A stretch of 64,000 nucleotides of DNA from Paenibacillus albidus (GTDB taxonomy: Bacteria; Bacillota; Bacilli; Paenibacillales; Paenibacillaceae), in assembly GCF_014644435.1 (NCBI RefSeq), contig NZ_BMKR01000009.1, positions 124,001 to 188,000 of the forward strand. The letters are read 5' to 3'. The notes beneath the pieces were generated by a model, which made no database searches, was not told the DNA's origin, and saw only the letters and a program-made list of their open reading frames with translations. The position numbers and the translations under genes are program-made. Below, piece after piece: positions 27,523-37,586 of this stretch (positions within the stretch are counted from its first letter, which is position 1; every line of letters begins with the position of its first letter).

Positions 27523-28141
27523 TTTCAAACGGCACTCCTAGTGATTGGAAGATTTTCGGGAATGATTCCGGATCGGGTATGAGAAAGAACTGCCCTTCAA
27601 TTTCGTTCTTCCCTTCCATAAACGTCGTATCAATCAGCAATGCATCATCCCCCATCTGACCAAACTGCAGCAGCCCGTAGCTCAGAATCGCGCCTGCCAT
27701 ATCCATAGCCAGTGCCGGAACAGTCGGATACATCGAGAGGGAGGTGAAATCTGCCAATGAAGACAAATAGGAACCTGCCAGGATATTGCCGATTTCGCTT
27801 AATGCGGAAAGCTCCATTTCGCTGAGCTCACTGTTGCCCGACAATTCAATACCCGCGACACGGCCCAGCAAGCTCATTGCCGCCTCCGGAGTGAGGATGA
27901 AGAACAGGTTACCGGGCGCTTCACCTTCCACCCGCAGGAATACCGCGTATACGAATTCCTCGGCACCCCCAACTTTTTCCGTAATTTCTTCAAAAGAAAG
28001 CAATTGTACTTTGGGAACCGCCATGTCAATTGGTTTGTTCAGCAATTGCGACAACGCTGTGGCTGCGTTGCCGGCGCCAATATTCCCCACTTCCTTGAGA
28101 ACGTCCATTTTGAAATCCTTGAAATTCTTGAATAGTTCCAC
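27515..28141 (-). CDS. cheC: CheY-P phosphatase CheC
   Basis: CheC dephosphorylates CheY-P and is activated by CheD. The 208-residue protein contains two copies of the active-site helix, LKEVGNIGAGNAATAL and LSEIGNILAGSYLSSL, each with the Glu and Asn used in catalysis. It starts with GTG (28141) seven bases after AGAGGG in the end of cheW. The C-terminal end overlaps cheD. Confidence 0.96.
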   Translation of the reverse strand: MELFKNFKDFKMDVLKEVGNIGAGNAATALSQLLNKPIDMAVPKVQLLSFEEITEKVGGAEEFVYAVFLRVEGEAPGNLFFILTPEAAMSLLGRVAGIELSGNSELSEMELSALSEIGNILAGSYLSSLADFTSLSMYPTVPALAMDMAGAILSYGLLQFGQMGDDALLIDTTFMEGKNEIEGQFFLIPDPESFPKIFQSLGVPFEND

Positions 28142-28144
28142 AGG

Positions 28145-28606
28145 TTAGCCCTCTAGGCTTTCTAATTGAATGATCTCGCCCTTGTTCAGCACTTCCGACA
28201 AGTTAAGCATAATCAGCAGACGGTCTTCTCCGATCTTGGCCACTCCATCTAAGTATTTAGCTCTGATTCCCCCAACAACATCCGGTGGCGTATCAATAGA
28301 ATCCCTATTCAAATCAATGACATCATTCGCAGAGTCAACGATGAACCCCACTTCCATTTCATTGACATTTACGATAATGATGCGGGTCTGATCGGTATGT
28401 TCCGCCTCATCAATGCCAAAACGTCCGCGCAGATCAATTACAGGGATAACAACCCCCCGAAGATTGATGACCCCTTTGATAAAAGCGTAGGTTTTGGGTA
28501 CGCGGGTAATCGGCATCATACGCTCAATCGTTTGTACCTTATCTACCTCAATCCCGTATTCCTCTGCGCCTAATTTGAACACTATCACTTTAATATCTTC
28601 AGCCAT
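28145..28606 (-). CDS. cheW: Chemotaxis coupling protein CheW
   Basis: CheW links receptors to CheA. The 153-residue protein is one SH3-like CheW domain: KVIVFKLGAEEYGIEVDKVQ, MPITRVPKTYAFIKGVINLRG, VIPVIDLRGRFG and GFIVDSANDVI. It is encoded between cheA and cheC. The ATG at 28606 follows GGGAGG. Confidence 0.97.
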   Translation of the reverse strand: MAEDIKVIVFKLGAEEYGIEVDKVQTIERMMPITRVPKTYAFIKGVINLRGVVIPVIDLRGRFGIDEAEHTDQTRIIIVNVNEMEVGFIVDSANDVIDLNRDSIDTPPDVVGGIRAKYLDGVAKIGEDRLLIMLNLSEVLNKGEIIQLESLEG

Positions 28607-28633
28607 GGAATGAACCTCCCTGTTCTATCCTAG

Positions 28634-30703
28634 TTATTTAATAAAAGCGTTCGGATCAATAATGAGTGCAACCTGTCCGTCGCCGAGAATGGTTGCCCCG
28701 GATATTCCCTGAACCTCAGGCAAATATTTGCCCAAATTCTTGATGACGATTTCGTTCTGGCCAATAAAATCCTGAACCGCCAAAGCAACCAGCCGTTCGC
28801 CCTTGCGGACCACGACAATTTCCGTCTCTTCTTCCGTGCTTTCATCGTAATCGGGAACGGAGAACAGCTTACTCAGTGAGAGCAGCGGAATATGTGCGTT
28901 GCGGAACTCGATCATCTTATTGCCATGAATTGTCCGGATTTGATTTTGTTTCACAATTCCTGTCTCCACAATGGAGGACAATGGAATCGCATATTTTTCC
29001 GAACCGATCCGAACCAGCATAGCGGCGATAATAGACAACGTAAGCGGAAGCTGTACCGAGAAATTAGTGCCTTTGCCCGGTGTGGAGTAGATGGTAACGT
29101 TCCCGCCAAGAGAAGTTATTTTCGCTTTTACGACATCCAGCCCTACCCCGCGGCCGGATACATCAGAGATGACTTCTGCAGTACTGAACCCGGGTGCGAA
29201 CAACAATTGATGAGCTTCTTCATCGGACATCCCGGCCGCCTGCTCGGAGGTAATCACGCCTTTTTTGACCGCTGACTGCAGTACCTTCTCTGAATTAATA
29301 CCTACCCCGTCTTCCTCAATCTCGATAAAGACATGGTTCCCGCTGTGAAAAGCCCGCAAATACACCGTGCCCATCTCCGGTTTGCCGGCGGCAATCCGGT
29401 CTGGAATCGATTCAATACCATGGTCAACTGCGTTGCGCAGCAAATGCACCAGAGGATCTCCGATTTCATCAATAACGGTACGGTCCATTTCAGTTTCAGC
29501 ACCGGTAACTACCAGATCGACTTTTTTGTCCAGTGATTTGGCGAGGTCGCGAATCATCCGCGGGAAGCGGTTGAATACAGTATCTACAGGAACCATCCGC
29601 AGCTTCATTACGATATTCTGCAGATCCCCGCTGACCCGGCTCATGTGTTCAACGGTCTCCGTAAGATCCCCGTTCTGCACCTCGGAAGCAAGCTGCTCAA
29701 GGCGGACCCGGTCAATAAGCAATTCGCTGAACAGATTCATCAGTACATCAAGCCGCTCAATATCCACACGAATGGTTCTTGAAGGCGCCCCGCCGGTTCT
29801 CGCTGGAGCTGCACTTGCTTTGGGGGCCTCGGCCGGAGCAGCAGCCTTTGCGGCAACAGAAACCGCGGAAGCTGCTGCCTCCGGAGCCTCTGGAGGCGCT
29901 TCAGCAGTCGCAGCAACCGTATCCTGGCCCAATTGCTTCAGCGATTCCTGATCAAGGGCAACTGCAGAAACCTTCTCGATCTCCGACAAATTCATAATCA
30001 TTGCCTGTATTTCGGAAGCTTCCTTTTGGGTTATGTAGTAGAGGGAGAACCCGTAATCGAATTTCTCCTGTTCTATGTCCTGCACCGAAGGGAAGGATTT
30101 CACTACTTCACCGGAACGCTCCAGAAGGTCAAATACCATGTATGCACGAACAGCTTTCAGTTGACAATCCTTGCGGATTGCAACGTCCACATACATGACT
30201 TGATGGCCTTCCAGAATGGACTGCTCCAGTACGGAGAATTGAAATTCGTCCAATAAGATGGGAGCATCGCCCGCAGCAACAGGAGCTTCACTGGCCGCTG
30301 CAGCTGTACCTGCAGATGGAACCTCACCGCGAACAATAGCCTGGAGAGCAGATACAATAGCGGATACATCCGCTTTCCCGTCGCCGCCGGCCGTGATATC
30401 CTGAACCATGGATTCAAGGGCATCCAGACTTTTGAATAAGGTGTCAAAAATAAAATCCTGCATCCGCAGCTTATTGTTGCGGACCAAATCCAGAACATTT
30501 TCCATTTGATGTGTAAGTGAAGCCAAATCTTCAAAGCCCATCGTAGCCGCCATACCCTTTAAGGTATGCGCTGACCGGAAAATGACCTGAACGATACTAA
30601 TATCCTCAGGATTTGCTTCCAGCCCCATCATACTTTCGTTCAATGATTGCAGATGATCATTTGACTCATCAATAAACATGGATAAATATTGATTCATGTC
30701 CAC
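28634..30703 (-). CDS. cheA: Chemotaxis histidine kinase CheA
   Basis: CheA autophosphorylates and passes phosphate to CheY and CheB. The 689-residue protein has an HPt domain (phosphorylated His46 in SAHTLKGMA), a CheY-binding P2 domain (about 145-240), an Ala/Pro-rich linker, a dimerisation domain (RVDIERLDVLMNLFSELLI), an HATPase domain (HLLRNAVDHGIE; GVGINSEK; SGRGVGLDVV) and a CheW-like regulatory domain. The open frame extends upstream to 30886, but that part has no domain and overlaps cheB; the GTG at 30703 follows GGAGG by nine bases. Confidence 0.96.
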   Translation of the reverse strand: MDMNQYLSMFIDESNDHLQSLNESMMGLEANPEDISIVQVIFRSAHTLKGMAATMGFEDLASLTHQMENVLDLVRNNKLRMQDFIFDTLFKSLDALESMVQDITAGGDGKADVSAIVSALQAIVRGEVPSAGTAAAASEAPVAAGDAPILLDEFQFSVLEQSILEGHQVMYVDVAIRKDCQLKAVRAYMVFDLLERSGEVVKSFPSVQDIEQEKFDYGFSLYYITQKEASEIQAMIMNLSEIEKVSAVALDQESLKQLGQDTVAATAEAPPEAPEAAASAVSVAAKAAAPAEAPKASAAPARTGGAPSRTIRVDIERLDVLMNLFSELLIDRVRLEQLASEVQNGDLTETVEHMSRVSGDLQNIVMKLRMVPVDTVFNRFPRMIRDLAKSLDKKVDLVVTGAETEMDRTVIDEIGDPLVHLLRNAVDHGIESIPDRIAAGKPEMGTVYLRAFHSGNHVFIEIEEDGVGINSEKVLQSAVKKGVITSEQAAGMSDEEAHQLLFAPGFSTAEVISDVSGRGVGLDVVKAKITSLGGNVTIYSTPGKGTNFSVQLPLTLSIIAAMLVRIGSEKYAIPLSSIVETGIVKQNQIRTIHGNKMIEFRNAHIPLLSLSKLFSVPDYDESTEEETEIVVVRKGERLVALAVQDFIGQNEIVIKNLGKYLPEVQGISGATILGDGQVALIIDPNAFIK

Positions 30704-30737
30704 TAACGAGCACCTCCCCTTCGAGTTCGCTTTTCCG

Positions 30738-32132
30738 TTATTTAACGGCTTGTACCAGCCTTGGAGCAATTTCTTGCAGCGGCAGAACATATCTGACGCA
30801 CTGCAATTCCACCGCAGAACGCGGCATCCCGTATACCACACAGGTCTCTTCGCTCTCGGCAAAGGTGGATGTAACTCCTGAGTCATATAGAGCCTTCATC
30901 ATTCTGGCACCGTCGCTGCCCATTCCGGTCATGAGCACTGCATGACGTTCGAGCGTTGTCAGAGCCAGCAGGGATTCAAATAAAACATCCACAGAAGGCC
31001 GATGACCATTACGCGCATCTTCCTTCGTGAGAACCACTGCATATTCGCCGCCAGGCGCCGGAGCCACTTTCATGTGATAACCTCCCGGAGCGATGTAAGC
31101 CGCTCCCTTCCGCAAGATCATTCCTTGCTCCGCTTCCGTAACTTCAAGCGGACTGAACGTATTCAGCCGCTGCGCCAAGGATTTGGTGAAATTGGGCGGC
31201 ATATGCTGCACAATCACAACCGGTGCCGGAAAATCAGCCGGTATGTTCTCAAGCAATGATTTAAGTGCCCGCGGACCCCCTGTTGAGCAGCCAACGGCAA
31301 CCAGCTTGCGGAGTGCTTTGGTGCCGGACTTTACATCTGGCGGTAATGCTGGTGGCCCGGCAGGGTTTTGGCCCGAAGGCTCCGGCAGATGCTGCGCAGC
31401 TGGAAAAGTAGTCATTCGCTGTACTTTGGACCGGTTGTCCATCCGGTCCGCCACAGGGGTAGGCGGCTTCACCTTTTTGGTTAGTGAACCGCTACCTTCG
31501 GCTGGCTCTGACCGCGCAGCTCTGGCTGTTTCATTTGTGAGAGTAGATTTTGGCGCTGGAACACGCTGGCCTGCCTGATTGCCCGGCAGACCCCCGGCTG
31601 TCTTCTTCGGTAGCTCAGGAATCTTCCTAACGGGCGGTGCAGCTGGTTTGACAGCCGCAGCAGGCGGCGGTGCAGCTTCCACAGATGGCTGTGGGGTTTT
31701 ATCCGAGAAGGCTCTGGCTTCACGCTGTCTGCGGGCCAGCATGGCTTCACGCATTTGCTCTTTAAGTGACTGTCCAACAAGCGTGATATCCTGGGAATTG
31801 GAGATCGACGGTTTGCGGATAAAGTCAAAGGCACCCCATTCGAGAGCCTTAATGGTTTCCTTCATGCCTTCTTCATTAATCCCCGACAGCATAATGACCG
31901 GCAAGGGCTGTGAGGCCATTATTATTTTCAGCGCTTCCAGGCCATTCATTTCCGGCATTTCCACATCCATAGTCACCAAATCCGGGCGAAGCTCGTTCAC
32001 TTTCTCTATTGCCTCACGTCCGTTAGCGGCCGTTGCCGTTACCTGAAAGTCAGCGTCTTTTTCTACCAAATCGGAAATGATCTTGCGCATAAATGCAGAA
32101 TCATCAACAACCAAAACTTTATATGGCTTCAT
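30738..32132 (-). CDS. cheB: Chemotaxis methylesterase CheB with a very long linker
   Basis: Receptor methylesterase and glutamine deamidase, controlled by CheA. The 464-residue protein has a receiver domain with phospho-acceptor Asp56 (TMDVEMPEM) and a methylesterase domain with Ser283 (GCSTGGP), His310 (VQHMPP) and Asp407 (GMGSDG). The linker, about residues 140-272, is Pro/Ala/Lys-rich and roughly 100 residues longer than usual; most CheB proteins are near 350 residues. The ATG at 32132 follows AGAGGTGG; an in-frame extension to 32168 was rejected. Confidence 0.95.
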   Translation of the reverse strand: MKPYKVLVVDDSAFMRKIISDLVEKDADFQVTATAANGREAIEKVNELRPDLVTMDVEMPEMNGLEALKIIMASQPLPVIMLSGINEEGMKETIKALEWGAFDFIRKPSISNSQDITLVGQSLKEQMREAMLARRQREARAFSDKTPQPSVEAAPPPAAAVKPAAPPVRKIPELPKKTAGGLPGNQAGQRVPAPKSTLTNETARAARSEPAEGSGSLTKKVKPPTPVADRMDNRSKVQRMTTFPAAQHLPEPSGQNPAGPPALPPDVKSGTKALRKLVAVGCSTGGPRALKSLLENIPADFPAPVVIVQHMPPNFTKSLAQRLNTFSPLEVTEAEQGMILRKGAAYIAPGGYHMKVAPAPGGEYAVVLTKEDARNGHRPSVDVLFESLLALTTLERHAVLMTGMGSDGARMMKALYDSGVTSTFAESEETCVVYGMPRSAVELQCVRYVLPLQEIAPRLVQAVK

Positions 32133-32168
32133 ATCATTTCCACCTCTGTTCTCAAAATTTAAGAACAA

Positions 32169-33047
32169 TTATTTGTTTCGCTTCAACCATTTATTGATAA
32201 AGCCTTTAATCCCCTGTTTCTTTTCCAGCTGCCGCGAGCCGCTGTCCAGATAATGCATAGCCAGACGCTGCACGTCTTTTGAAGCCGTGCTGTTCGGGTA
32301 CGCCAGTGAAAACGGAGTTTGTTTTTTTACAGCCTGTACCACATGGGCATCGCTGCTTATATAACCCAAAAAGGGTATATCCAATTGTAAAAACCGGGTG
32401 GCAGCCATCCGAATTTTGTCGCTGGTGAGAGAGGCTTCCCTTTCATCACCTGCCTGGTTAACAATCAGTCTAAAAGGCACCTCGGGATGGGAGTTATGCA
32501 CGACCTTCATTAAAGCATAGGCATCCGTAATTGCGGTGGGCTCGGGTGTTGTGACCACAAAGCATTCATCCGCCGAGGTTATAAATTTCAACGTTTCTTT
32601 GGAGATGCCTGCTCCTGTATCAAAGAGAATGAAATCCATCGTATCCGCAATTTGTCCAATTTGAGCCGTAAAATAATTCAAGTCTGCTTCCGATAGTGAA
32701 AACAGCTCATCCATTCCTGAACCGCCGGCGATAAAAGGCAGCGAACCCGGGCCTATATGAATAACCTGGTCGATATCCGCTTCTCTTTTTAACAAGTGGT
32801 ACAGATTATATCGGGCGGAAACTCCCATAAGCACATCAATATTGGCCATACCGATATCGGCATCGAACAATAGTACTTTTTTGCCCATCGACTTCAGGGT
32901 AAGTGCAAAATTCAGCGTAAAGTTTGATTTGCCTACGCCTCCCTTGCCGCTGCATACGGTAATGATACGGGCAGAGCCTTCGCCTCCGGGAGTGCGTTTC
33001 GGGTCTTGGCTGGAAACAAGCTGTCTAAGCGATTGAGCCTGATCCAT
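32169..33047 (-). CDS. flhG: Flagellar placement ATPase FlhG
   Basis: MinD-like ATPase (YlxH) that sets flagellar number and pattern together with FlhF. The 292-residue protein starts MDQAQSLRQL, which contains the DQAxxLR motif known to activate the FlhF GTPase. The deviant Walker A CSGKGGVGKS is at 32-41, and FDADIGMANIDVLMG follows. The C-terminus is basic and amphipathic (GFINKWLKRNK), as for membrane targeting. Its ATG shares one base with the flhF stop codon (TGATG). Confidence 0.96.
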   Translation of the reverse strand: MDQAQSLRQLVSSQDPKRTPGGEGSARIITVCSGKGGVGKSNFTLNFALTLKSMGKKVLLFDADIGMANIDVLMGVSARYNLYHLLKREADIDQVIHIGPGSLPFIAGGSGMDELFSLSEADLNYFTAQIGQIADTMDFILFDTGAGISKETLKFITSADECFVVTTPEPTAITDAYALMKVVHNSHPEVPFRLIVNQAGDEREASLTSDKIRMAATRFLQLDIPFLGYISSDAHVVQAVKKQTPFSLAYPNSTASKDVQRLAMHYLDSGSRQLEKKQGIKGFINKWLKRNK

Positions 33048-34417
33048 CAGGACCCTCCTGTTCCCAGAAGCAGCCCGGTCAGCTGTTCTTTGGAGGCCAT
33101 CTTTAAATCATCCGGAACATTCTGGCCGTCAGTCAGATAAGATAAGGTAAGCGGGAAATCATTTAGAACATTAAACAGCGGACCGTAACTTCCGGTCTCA
33201 TCCAGCTTGGTAAAAATCACCTTATCCAGCTGGTACCTGCCGAAATGCTCCGCTATCATCTTCATGTCACGGCTTTTTGAGGTTAGGCTGAGCACCAGAT
33301 AGGTTTCACTGCGAAGCTCCTTGGACAGCAGACTCTGCAATTCCGCCACCAGCATTTCATTCCGGAAATTTCTTCCGGCTGTATCCATAAGTACCAGGTC
33401 ACAGCTGTCCAGACGGAACAGCGCACGCTGCAAATCTCCAGGAGATTGCACAACCTCAAGCGGAATATTCAGGATTGCCGCATACGTGCGGAGCTGCTCC
33501 ACTGCCGAAATCCGGTAGGTGTCGGAGGTAATCAAGCCAACTTTGCGTCCGTGCTTGAACAGCTGTTCCGCTGCCAGCTTGGCGATAGTTGTGGTCTTGC
33601 CGACCCCGGTAGGTCCGGCAATATAGACAATCTGGGTATCTTGCGCAATACCCTGTCCTATCCGGCCGGCCAGAAAACCTTCTACCTGCTCCAGAAGGCT
33701 ATCCAAGAACTGATCCGTTCCCCAAGCCCGTCCTTCATCACTCCAACGCTCAAAAATAGTACCGATCCACTCTTCTACCAGTATCGTATCCAACTCTTGC
33801 TCCATCAAACGATCTTTAAATTGCTGAAGCACTTCCGGCAGGTCTCTTGCCCCTGTAGAATGTCTGGCGATACGCTCCATCCATTGCTTCATATCCCTGA
33901 TCTCTCGCAAAACATCACTTTCAGCTGCGGGAGGAGGAACGGATTCAGACCCAAGCGTTTCGTACCTCTCGGCGATGGAGACTACGCTTTCTTTTGTCAA
34001 GGGCGGCAGATTGAGCTCTGCTTTCTCTCTTCCTTCAGGAGGAGCTTCACTCTGAGCAGGCGCTGCCCCTTGCAGCATCCCCGAATCCGTCAGCGCTGCT
34101 GCAATCTCAGCAAAAGAACGGGTATCAGCAGGTTTCTCCGGGGCTGGAGAAGCGGCGGCTGCAGCCTTTTGATATGCCTGTGGAACCGCACTGCGCGGAA
34201 TGCTAAAGGACGGTGCAGTCCTCTTCTCCGCTTCAGCCGGCTTCTGCTCTTTTTCGACCGCAGCAACAACTTCGATTTTTTTCTTTTGGAACATACCCAT
34301 GAATCCGCCGACTTTAACTTCTTTGGTGCTTAAAATGACTGCGTCGCTTCCAAGCTCGCTGCGGATGGAATGCATGGCGTCCGGCATCGTATCGACAACG
34401 TAACGCTTCACTCTCAT
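33047..34417 (-). CDS. flhF: Flagellar SRP-family GTPase FlhF
   Basis: FlhF is a signal-recognition-particle-type GTPase that places the flagellar basal body. The 456-residue protein has a basic N-terminus (MRVKRYVVDTMPDAMHSIR), a Pro/Ala/Glu-rich linker (about 60-175) and the NG domain with [36 protein letters not shown] and TKLDETGSYG. The ATG overlaps the flhA stop codon by four bases (ATGA). Confidence 0.96.
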   Translation of the reverse strand: MRVKRYVVDTMPDAMHSIRSELGSDAVILSTKEVKVGGFMGMFQKKKIEVVAAVEKEQKPAEAEKRTAPSFSIPRSAVPQAYQKAAAAASPAPEKPADTRSFAEIAAALTDSGMLQGAAPAQSEAPPEGREKAELNLPPLTKESVVSIAERYETLGSESVPPPAAESDVLREIRDMKQWMERIARHSTGARDLPEVLQQFKDRLMEQELDTILVEEWIGTIFERWSDEGRAWGTDQFLDSLLEQVEGFLAGRIGQGIAQDTQIVYIAGPTGVGKTTTIAKLAAEQLFKHGRKVGLITSDTYRISAVEQLRTYAAILNIPLEVVQSPGDLQRALFRLDSCDLVLMDTAGRNFRNEMLVAELQSLLSKELRSETYLVLSLTSKSRDMKMIAEHFGRYQLDKVIFTKLDETGSYGPLFNVLNDFPLTLSYLTDGQNVPDDLKMASKEQLTGLLLGTGGS

Positions 34418-36447
34418 AGATTCACCACTCCAACGCTTTGAATTTCAATATTCGGTTCCAGTTCACTGTAGGACAACACCGGTATATCCTGCATGGTCCG
34501 CTCAATGACTTGGCGCAGATACATGCGGATGGTTGGTGAAGTCAGCAGAATGGGCTGCTGCCCGGACTGCAGCAAACGGTTAATCTGCTCGGTGAGCCGT
34601 TGGTATACTGTCTGCGTAGACACCGGATCAAGCGCCAGATAACTTCCTTGCTCCGATTGTTGTACACTTTCAGAGATTTTCTTTTCCAGTGAAGGACCCA
34701 CAGTAATAACCCGCAGCGTCTCTCCGGCTTGCGAGAATTGCTGGGTAATCTGTCTGGACAAGGATTGCCTTACATATTCGGTAAGAATGTCGGGATCTTT
34801 GGTGTAGGTTCCATAATCGGCAAGCGTTTCGAATATAGTGACCAGATCCCGGATGGATATTTTCTCCCGCAGCAGCTTGCCGAGCACTTTTTGAACATCT
34901 CCGACCGCCAGTACGGAAGGGATCAGTTCGTCGACCAGAACAGGGTAATTCTCCCGAAGATTGTCGATAAGCATCTTGGTTTCCTGACGTCCCAGCAATT
35001 CATGTCCATACCGTTTGATCAATTCGGTCAAATGTGTAGCTACAACAGAAGGCGGATCGACAACGGTATAGCCCGATAACTCAGCCCGTTCCTTAACAGA
35101 TTCATCAATCCACAAGGCAGGAAGTCCAAAAGATGGTTCCACAGTCTCAATTCCGTTGATGGAATCATCATCATAGCCGGGACTCATGGCCAGGTAGTGA
35201 TTAAGTAATAATTCACCACCGCCGACGTTATTCCCTTTAATTTTGATGACATATTCATTCGGTTTTAGTTGAATATTGTCGCGAATTCGGATAACAGGGA
35301 CAACAAGTCCCATCTCCAGGGCACATTGGCGCCGGATCATGATGATGCGGTCCAGTAAATCGCCACCCTGACCCGTATCTGCGAGTGGAATAAGACCGTA
35401 ACCGAATTCAAATTCGATGGGATCAACCGACAACAGATTGATGACACTTTCCGGACTGCGCACCTCTTCAATCTGTTTCTCTTCTACAAGCTGTTCCTCG
35501 GCAATCTGCTTGCGGTTCATGTTTTGTCCCATACTGTAGGCGGCATAGGCCAGCAGACCTGCCAGAGGAAGTGTAGTAATCGCATGAATCGGTGTGAAAA
35601 GTCCCAGCATCGCTACAGTAGCTGCAACAATGTATAACAGCTTGGGATACGACATTAACTGCCCTGTCAAATCCTCTGCAAGGTTCCCTTCAGAGGAAGC
35701 CCGGGTAACGATCAGACCTGCAGCTGTAGAGATAAGCAGAGCAGGAATTTGGCTGACCAGACCATCCCCGATGGTTAGAATCGAATAGGTAGAAAGTGCA
35801 TCCGCAAACTCCATGCTGTGAACTACCATACCGATAATAAACCCACCGATCAGGTTAATCAGCAGGATGATGATACTGGCAATGGCATCCCCCTTTACAA
35901 ACTTACTGGCACCATCCATTGCTCCAAAAAAGTCCGCTTCCCGCTCCACGCTGCGGCGGCGCTCCCGGGCCTGCTGCTCGTTGATCATGCCCGCATTCAA
36001 ATCAGCATCAATACTCATCTGCTTACCGGGCATTGCGTCTAGAGTAAATCTCGCTCCCACTTCCGCTACCCGCTCCGAGCCCTTGGTGATAACAATAAAC
36101 TGGACCACGACCAGAATCAGAAAGACGATAAAGCCGATCGCGATTTCCCCGCCGGCTACCCAGCTTCCGAAAGTGGCAACTACCGAACCCGCTTCCCCGT
36201 CTGAAAGAATCAGTTTGGTGGTAGAGATGTTCAACGCCAATCGAAACAAGGTCGTAATCAATAACAGTGACGGAAATATCGAGAACTGCAGTGCATCCTT
36301 TGTATTCATAGCCACCAGAATAATTGTCAACGCCAAAGCAATGTTAACAACGAGCAAAATATCCAACAGCCATGACGGGATAGGCAGAATCATCATAAGC
36401 ACAATACCGATGATACCGATTAATACTGTTAAATCTTTAGCTTTCAA
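34414..36447 (-). CDS. flhA: Flagellar export gate protein FlhA
   Basis: FlhA forms the nonameric export gate with its cytoplasmic docking ring. The 677-residue protein has seven or eight membrane segments in the first 320 residues, the FHIPEP-family core (FPSLLLITTLFRLALNISTT; GSERVAEVGARFTLDAMPGKQ split across the loop), and a cytoplasmic domain of about 340 residues. It starts with TTG (36447) after GGGGAGG. It follows flhB by 20 bases. Confidence 0.97.
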   Translation of the reverse strand: MKAKDLTVLIGIIGIVLMMILPIPSWLLDILLVVNIALALTIILVAMNTKDALQFSIFPSLLLITTLFRLALNISTTKLILSDGEAGSVVATFGSWVAGGEIAIGFIVFLILVVVQFIVITKGSERVAEVGARFTLDAMPGKQMSIDADLNAGMINEQQARERRRSVEREADFFGAMDGASKFVKGDAIASIIILLINLIGGFIIGMVVHSMEFADALSTYSILTIGDGLVSQIPALLISTAAGLIVTRASSEGNLAEDLTGQLMSYPKLLYIVAATVAMLGLFTPIHAITTLPLAGLLAYAAYSMGQNMNRKQIAEEQLVEEKQIEEVRSPESVINLLSVDPIEFEFGYGLIPLADTGQGGDLLDRIIMIRRQCALEMGLVVPVIRIRDNIQLKPNEYVIKIKGNNVGGGELLLNHYLAMSPGYDDDSINGIETVEPSFGLPALWIDESVKERAELSGYTVVDPPSVVATHLTELIKRYGHELLGRQETKMLIDNLRENYPVLVDELIPSVLAVGDVQKVLGKLLREKISIRDLVTIFETLADYGTYTKDPDILTEYVRQSLSRQITQQFSQAGETLRVITVGPSLEKKISESVQQSEQGSYLALDPVSTQTVYQRLTEQINRLLQSGQQPILLTSPTIRMYLRQVIERTMQDIPVLSYSELEPNIEIQSVGVVNL

Positions 36448-36467
36448 ATGTCCCGAACCTCCCCGTC

Positions 36468-37562
36468 TTATCTCCTCTTACCTTTGAGCTTATATACATA
36501 TGCCAGCACCTCGGCGACAGCCTGGAACAGATCAGCCGGTACCACATCGCCGATTTCTGCCCTTTGAAACAGCGCCCGTGCCAGCGGTTTGTTTTCCATA
36601 GTTATAACGCCATGCTCTTTAGCAAGCGCTCTGATTCGGAGGGCTACATGGTCTTGACCCTTCGCGATAATTTCAGGCGCATCCATTTTAGAGCCGTCAT
36701 ATTTCAGCGCGACCGCAAAGTGAGTCGGGTTCGTGATAATAACGTCTGCATTAGGAACTTCCTGCATCATTCTCTGCATAGCCATTCTGCGCTGGCGTTC
36801 TCTGATCTTGCCTTTAATTAGAGGGTCACCCTCCATTTTTTTATACTCGTCTTTAATGTCTTGCTTTGACATTTTCAAGCTCTTCTCATGCTCATATTTC
36901 TGATAATAATAATCAAATATTGCCAGTATAATTAATGCGACAGCAATTTTCATCCCTAGACTCATGGTTAAATCGGCAGCAAACTGATAAACCCCTTCAA
37001 CACTGGAATGAGATAAGGAAGAAAAACTTTTCCTCTCTCCCCAAAGTGTCGAATAAACCAGATAACCGATTAGAAGCAATTTGAAGATAGATTTCAAAAA
37101 CTCTACAAATGACCTCATAGAAAAAATATTTTTCAAACCTTTAATTGGATCGAGTTTACTGAACTTGGGCATCAGTCCCTCTCCGGTAGTCATAAAACCA
37201 ACTTGAAACACATTGATGATCACCGCAATAACAAAAGTAATCGCAAATAAAGGAACTAGCAAAATCAAGATTTGTAGGCCATACTGGCTAAAAAGCTGCA
37301 TTACATTCTCAGATGTGACTTCCATCATCATGCGATTCTGAAATACGTCCATATAAAGTACAATAAATCGTTCCTTCATATATCCACCGAACATCATCAA
37401 ACTAAGCATCGCCGACAACAGCACCGTAGCTCCTGACAATTCGGCACTTTTAGCCACTTGACCCTTTTTACGTGCCTCCTGTCGCTTTTTAGGAGTGGCT
37501 TTTTCTGTTTTTTCACCTGCAAAATGTTGTAGGTCGAGCCTGTAACGCTTCGCTTGTAGCAT
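36468..37562 (-). CDS. flhB: Flagellar export switch protein FlhB
   Basis: FlhB controls the change from hook to filament export. The 364-residue protein has four membrane segments and a cytoplasmic domain with the self-cleavage motif NPTH at 278-281. The N-terminus QHFAGEKTEKATPKKRQEAR is typical. The ATG at 37562 follows AGGGAG by eight bases; an in-frame extension to 37586 was rejected. Codon use here looks more A+T-rich than in the neighbouring che genes. Confidence 0.97.
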   Translation of the reverse strand: MLQAKRYRLDLQHFAGEKTEKATPKKRQEARKKGQVAKSAELSGATVLLSAMLSLMMFGGYMKERFIVLYMDVFQNRMMMEVTSENVMQLFSQYGLQILILLVPLFAITFVIAVIINVFQVGFMTTGEGLMPKFSKLDPIKGLKNIFSMRSFVEFLKSIFKLLLIGYLVYSTLWGERKSFSSLSHSSVEGVYQFAADLTMSLGMKIAVALIILAIFDYYYQKYEHEKSLKMSKQDIKDEYKKMEGDPLIKGKIRERQRRMAMQRMMQEVPNADVIITNPTHFAVALKYDGSKMDAPEIIAKGQDHVALRIRALAKEHGVITMENKPLARALFQRAEIGDVVPADLFQAVAEVLAYVYKLKGKRR

Positions 37563-37586
37563 AATACGCACTCCCTTGCAGGGCAC

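Noticed and set aside
30704-30886. N-terminal extension of CheA by 61 residues
   Set aside because: The extension overlaps cheB in another frame, contains no domain, and the GTG at 30703 has a strong ribosome binding site.
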